From positions 1 through 38,555 of the forward strand of contig DATDXE010000001.1 of assembly GCA_036517255.1 (NCBI GenBank): a stretch of DNA of 38,555 bases. The letters are read 5' to 3'. The DNA is from Candidatus Paceibacterota bacterium. Lineage in GTDB: Bacteria > Patescibacteriota > Minisyncoccia > Phycocordibacterales > WO2-35-19. Below, piece after piece: positions 37,001 to 38,555 of the stretch. Positions within the stretch are counted from its first letter, which is position 1, and each line of letters starts with the position of its first letter. A program made the position numbers and the translations under genes. The notes under the pieces were generated by a model that was not told the DNA's origin, made no database searches, and was given only the letters and a program-made list of their open reading frames with translations.

Positions 37001-38555
37001 TGATGGGACCTTTATAAAAAGTGTGTTAAAAGGAAATGATAACCACGAACTTCATTTTGGTGAATACACCAATGCACCAACCCAAAGCACCTTTATGGTC
37101 ATTGATACAAACGGCAACGTCGGCATCGGGACGACGGGGCCAGCACAGTTACTTCATGTGTATGGGACGAGTGGACGAATCAAGTTGGAAACGGGACATG
37201 CAAATGACAATGTTCAAATTTTGCTAAAAAATAGCAATGCTTCACCGACGAACGCATTCCAGCAGATTAGTTTTGGGGACGTAGCAAGTGATGCGGCGGG
37301 GTATATTAAGTATAGTCATACAGAATCCAGTGTAGCCACTGATTATTTGGCATTAGCTACGGCTGGTTCGGAATGGATGAGGATAAATAATCTTGGCAAC
37401 GTCGGCATCGGGACGACGAGTCCCTTCGCATTGTTGAGCGTAGCGGGTGACGGATTCTTCAATGGTAATTTGACTGCAGCGAACATTACGGCAACAGGGA
37501 CATTAGCAGTCACAGGTCAAACAACTTTAGGCTATGCAAGTACCACTGGTCTTACTGTTTCTGGATCAACGTATCTTGCAACAACTAACGGCAATGTCGG
37601 CATCGGGACGACGGGACCTGGACAAAAGTTGCATGTGTATTCTTCTGTCGCTTCGGCCGATTTTGTCGGGGGATGGATAAACAATGGGGACGCAACTGGC
37701 AACTCAGTATTGAGATTGGGTTATAACACTAACCTTGGAACTGACATTTCTCAACAAGCAAGCGGTCCGACTTATATCGACAACAGATATAACGACGCAG
37801 CTTCGGCAATCGTATTTAGAACAAAGACAAGTGGAACTGCGGTTGAGGGAATGAGAATTATAAGCACCGGCAACGTCGGCATCGGGACGACGAATCCCGG
37901 TAGTAATTTAACTGTTCAGGCGACTAATCCATATATTGAATTATCAAATGGTACTCATCGTTGGGGGACGAGTGTTGGAGTGGCGGGAGCGAACAATAAT
38001 TTTCTTATTCGCGACATAGCGCAATCTGCTAATCGTTTGCAAATTGATACTTCAGGAAACTTGGGTCTGGGTGGAACCATCACAGATGCGGCGTTTACTG
38101 GGGCAAGTGTAGTAATAAAGAGCGGCAACGTCGGCATCGGGACGACGAGTCCAGCGAGCAAATTATCTATTTATGACACAGGCACAGCTCAGCAGTTCAA
38201 TGTCTTGCAAGTGACCAACTATGGGACGGGGAATAATGGAGATATTTCGGGCATAGGGTTTAATGCTGGTGAGGGTCAGATATACGGAGTAAAAGGTGCT
38301 TTGGGTTTTGTAAGGACTGATTCTTATGGTAGAGGAGATTTGGCATTTTATCTTAATAATACTGCTGGGACAGAAAGTGTCTCAACTGGGAATGAGATAA
38401 TGAGAATTACAAAGAGCGGCAACGTCGGCATCGGGACGACGAGTCCCTTCGCATTGTTGAGCGTAGCGGGTGACGGATTCTTCAATGGTAATTTGACTGC
38501 AGCGAACATTACGGCAACAGGGACATTAGCAGTCACAGGTCAAACAACTTTAGGC
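34017..38555 (+). CDS. Giant repeat-rich surface protein with N-terminal HTH (3' end outside window)
   Basis: The reading frame from GTG 34017 stays open for 1513 codons to the window end. Residues about 8-55 form a helix-turn-helix-like domain (FISSKRAASRTGYTTDYIGQ, then a basic wing around VGHSWYV). A linker leads to one membrane helix (about 164-184, SVSAAFAAVLILFTSLTFF), then a coiled-coil-like stretch (about 288-325). The rest is a Ser/Thr/Gly-rich fibre with at least ten GNVGIGTT-type motifs, often followed by LSVAGSGYFDG. Such motifs occur in phage tail fibres and bacterial adhesins that end in an auto-cleaving S74 chaperone, which would lie beyond this window. It may be an attachment fibre for host contact. 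Confidence 0.8.
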   Translation, partial: MEEPLIQNGKTFISSKRAASRTGYTTDYIGQLCRAKKVEAIRVGHSWYVVENSILEHKQNFQAISSRYLSKKRLTERKNLEAQVKAEERTQLIQPKKITEVPQYVAIVQSKPSSGIKYSSEEKELLFPAIPTKKIISPVSSVLNNFENPNSFSPKKNWDFNKNFLSVSAAFAAVLILFTSLTFFEEPIRKNLTRIEEPTIGYQAAAGIFAEGVNSVVSGTTGLWGRSTTYVANKFFSWVKGEMIARGLLDNNVSSSNKVTIESGQSQISSKTNSQNNSKSQVVIVSSSDRSYIDQKIEELRNNFISTVSSNVNRYYVTRQNDVIVDRLSGPITSLDGATITNSSFSGSASLTSLSVSGATDLSGNLTVLGSTTVADLTATDWLAVGTTTMYDTLTLDGAFYLASIGVPSDTSSRLYNTNNGDLYWAGNLVGGSAVGTWTTDGTHAWRAGGNVGIGSTTPGYKLSVAGSGYFDGGTVTSASFIATSTIATSTIAGGLAIETSGFVYDYSTNNVGIGTASPKAKLEVSGGRTRFDSGDDYALEFYRNGDASAYVGVNGTQDFTVSDSDGTQRFTVMTTSGTIGNVGIGTTNPGYKLSVAGSGYFDGGTVTAANFVATSSVNFLYSSSTIYSSFATASTTNLIINGQSFNNLLGSGLVNSSGALTVSAVPLSSLAALPINSVVTTNSSGVLIATGTQLTVGNLLATSTTNISTLPRLSNTFASSTYSSFSTASTTNLIVNAESVNNLAGTGLTITTGALNCDTASASVFGCLAAADFSKFNSATTTFSTGLTYSGATNAVTVNTSQNIATLSNLTTNGLVTTSGSNGTLSVTANGTDGFVLAMSNGVPTYVATTTLSTITGTLSVSKGGTNATSFANNSIITSSADGLSLIATGTQLTVGNLLATSTTATSTFLGGLTVGNNAAFSVNQTATANSLYVAASGNVGIGTTAPGVKLEVYSSENNSATTINNYVGGLVLANPNVTTDTYSAIKFSGVAGTDGTFIKSVLKGNDNHELHFGEYTNAPTQSTFMVIDTNGNVGIGTTGPAQLLHVYGTSGRIKLETGHANDNVQILLKNSNASPTNAFQQISFGDVASDAAGYIKYSHTESSVATDYLALATAGSEWMRINNLGNVGIGTTSPFALLSVAGDGFFNGNLTAANITATGTLAVTGQTTLGYASTTGLTVSGSTYLATTNGNVGIGTTGPGQKLHVYSSVASADFVGGWINNGDATGNSVLRLGYNTNLGTDISQQASGPTYIDNRYNDAASAIVFRTKTSGTAVEGMRIISTGNVGIGTTNPGSNLTVQATNPYIELSNGTHRWGTSVGVAGANNNFLIRDIAQSANRLQIDTSGNLGLGGTITDAAFTGASVVIKSGNVGIGTTSPASKLSIYDTGTAQQFNVLQVTNYGTGNNGDISGIGFNAGEGQIYGVKGALGFVRTDSYGRGDLAFYLNNTAGTESVSTGNEIMRITKSGNVGIGTTSPFALLSVAGDGFFNGNLTAANITATGTLAVTGQTTLG
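35457..35491 (+). repeat. 15-bp tandem repeat in the surface protein gene
   Basis: Two adjacent copies of a 15-base unit encode repeated IATST residues. The unit keeps the frame. It indicates local slippage in the fibre gene. Confidence 0.6.
37395..37532 (+). repeat. Long direct repeat, copy 1
   Basis: This 138-base segment is identical to 38418-38555, with a period of 1023 bases (341 codons). It encodes a GNVGIGTTSPFALL unit plus the next strand repeats. Copy 2 runs into the window end, so the true length is unknown. Confidence 0.88.
38418..38555 (+). repeat. Long direct repeat, copy 2 (cut by the window end)
   Basis: It is identical over all visible bases to 37395-37532. It could mediate deletion or duplication of 341-codon modules, or be the site of an assembly collapse. 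Confidence 0.88.

Larger units (their letters stand above)
35364..38447 (+). repeat. GNVGIGTT-type repeats (ten copies)
   Basis: Copies begin at 35364, 35544, 35757, 36831, 37113, 37395, 37590, 37869, 38124 and 38418, all in the same frame. Later copies share nearly identical DNA (GGCAACGTCGGCATCGGGAC) and are GC-richer than the spacer sequence, suggesting recent spread by recombination. Spacing in the second half is about 195-294 bases. Confidence 0.9.

Overview
The window looks like a chromosomal segment of a Candidate Phyla Radiation (Patescibacteria, probably Parcubacteria-type) bacterium. This rests on a compact single-pilin type IV pilus operon with a stand-alone response regulator, many very small genes, start codons sitting directly behind -10 boxes instead of Shine-Dalgarno (SD) sites, GC-rich palindromes scattered between and inside genes, and a giant repeat-rich surface protein. 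UGA is used as a stop (for example pilN), which argues against a Gracilibacteria/SR1 recoded genome. No taxonomic search was possible, so the placement is inference.

Layout. 1-1916: tRNA-Ser(GCU), a DoxX-like membrane protein, a membrane-anchored cupredoxin and a ComF-type phosphoribosyltransferase, all on the minus strand. 1934-12786: the type IV pilus locus (pilM, pilN, pilO, a small pilP-position protein, pilB, a CheY-like regulator, pilT, pilC, the major pilin, prepilin peptidase pilD, four minor pseudopilins). 12787-13332: an intergenic region with several inverted repeats, a DnaA-box-like site, a 21-residue lysine-rich peptide gene and a strong terminator. 13342-15762: secA. 15831-about 23007: an accessory block with a large serine recombinase, a winged-helix protein that may be a replication initiator, small unknown genes, a possible leader-peptide/structured-RNA element, a four-gene minus-strand operon that uses SD sites, and a terminase-small-subunit-like protein. 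23109-26386: a compact four-gene island of Ser/Thr kinase, unknown barrel-like protein, PD-(D/E)XK-like protein and PP2C phosphatase. 26471-31265: a TrmB-like regulator and a run of metabolite or damage-repair type enzymes (histidine phosphatase, isochorismatase-like hydrolase, alpha/beta hydrolase, NADAR, methyltransferase, Nudix). 31331-33681: DedA-like protein, gatB and a MerR-like regulator. 34017-38555: a giant surface protein, open at the window end, with a cytoplasmic DNA-binding-like domain, one membrane helix and at least ten GNVGIGTT repeats.

How it works together. PilM/N/O and the small protein form the inner-membrane platform, PilC the core, PilB/PilT power extension and retraction, PilD processes the major and minor pilins, and the CheY-like protein may tune the motors. 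Two minor pilin genes carry octanucleotide tandem repeats directly after the start codon and could be phase-variable. The kinase/PP2C pair together with a nuclease-like protein and an unknown barrel is the best candidate for an undescribed signalling or conflict system. The second candidate is the NADAR/Nudix/isochorismatase cluster.

A genome-style feature is the repeated placement of TATAAT-like boxes about 6 nt before start codons, implying leaderless mRNAs. One such site is a symmetric -10 that appears to fire comF and pilM in opposite directions. All functional statements come from motif reading only.
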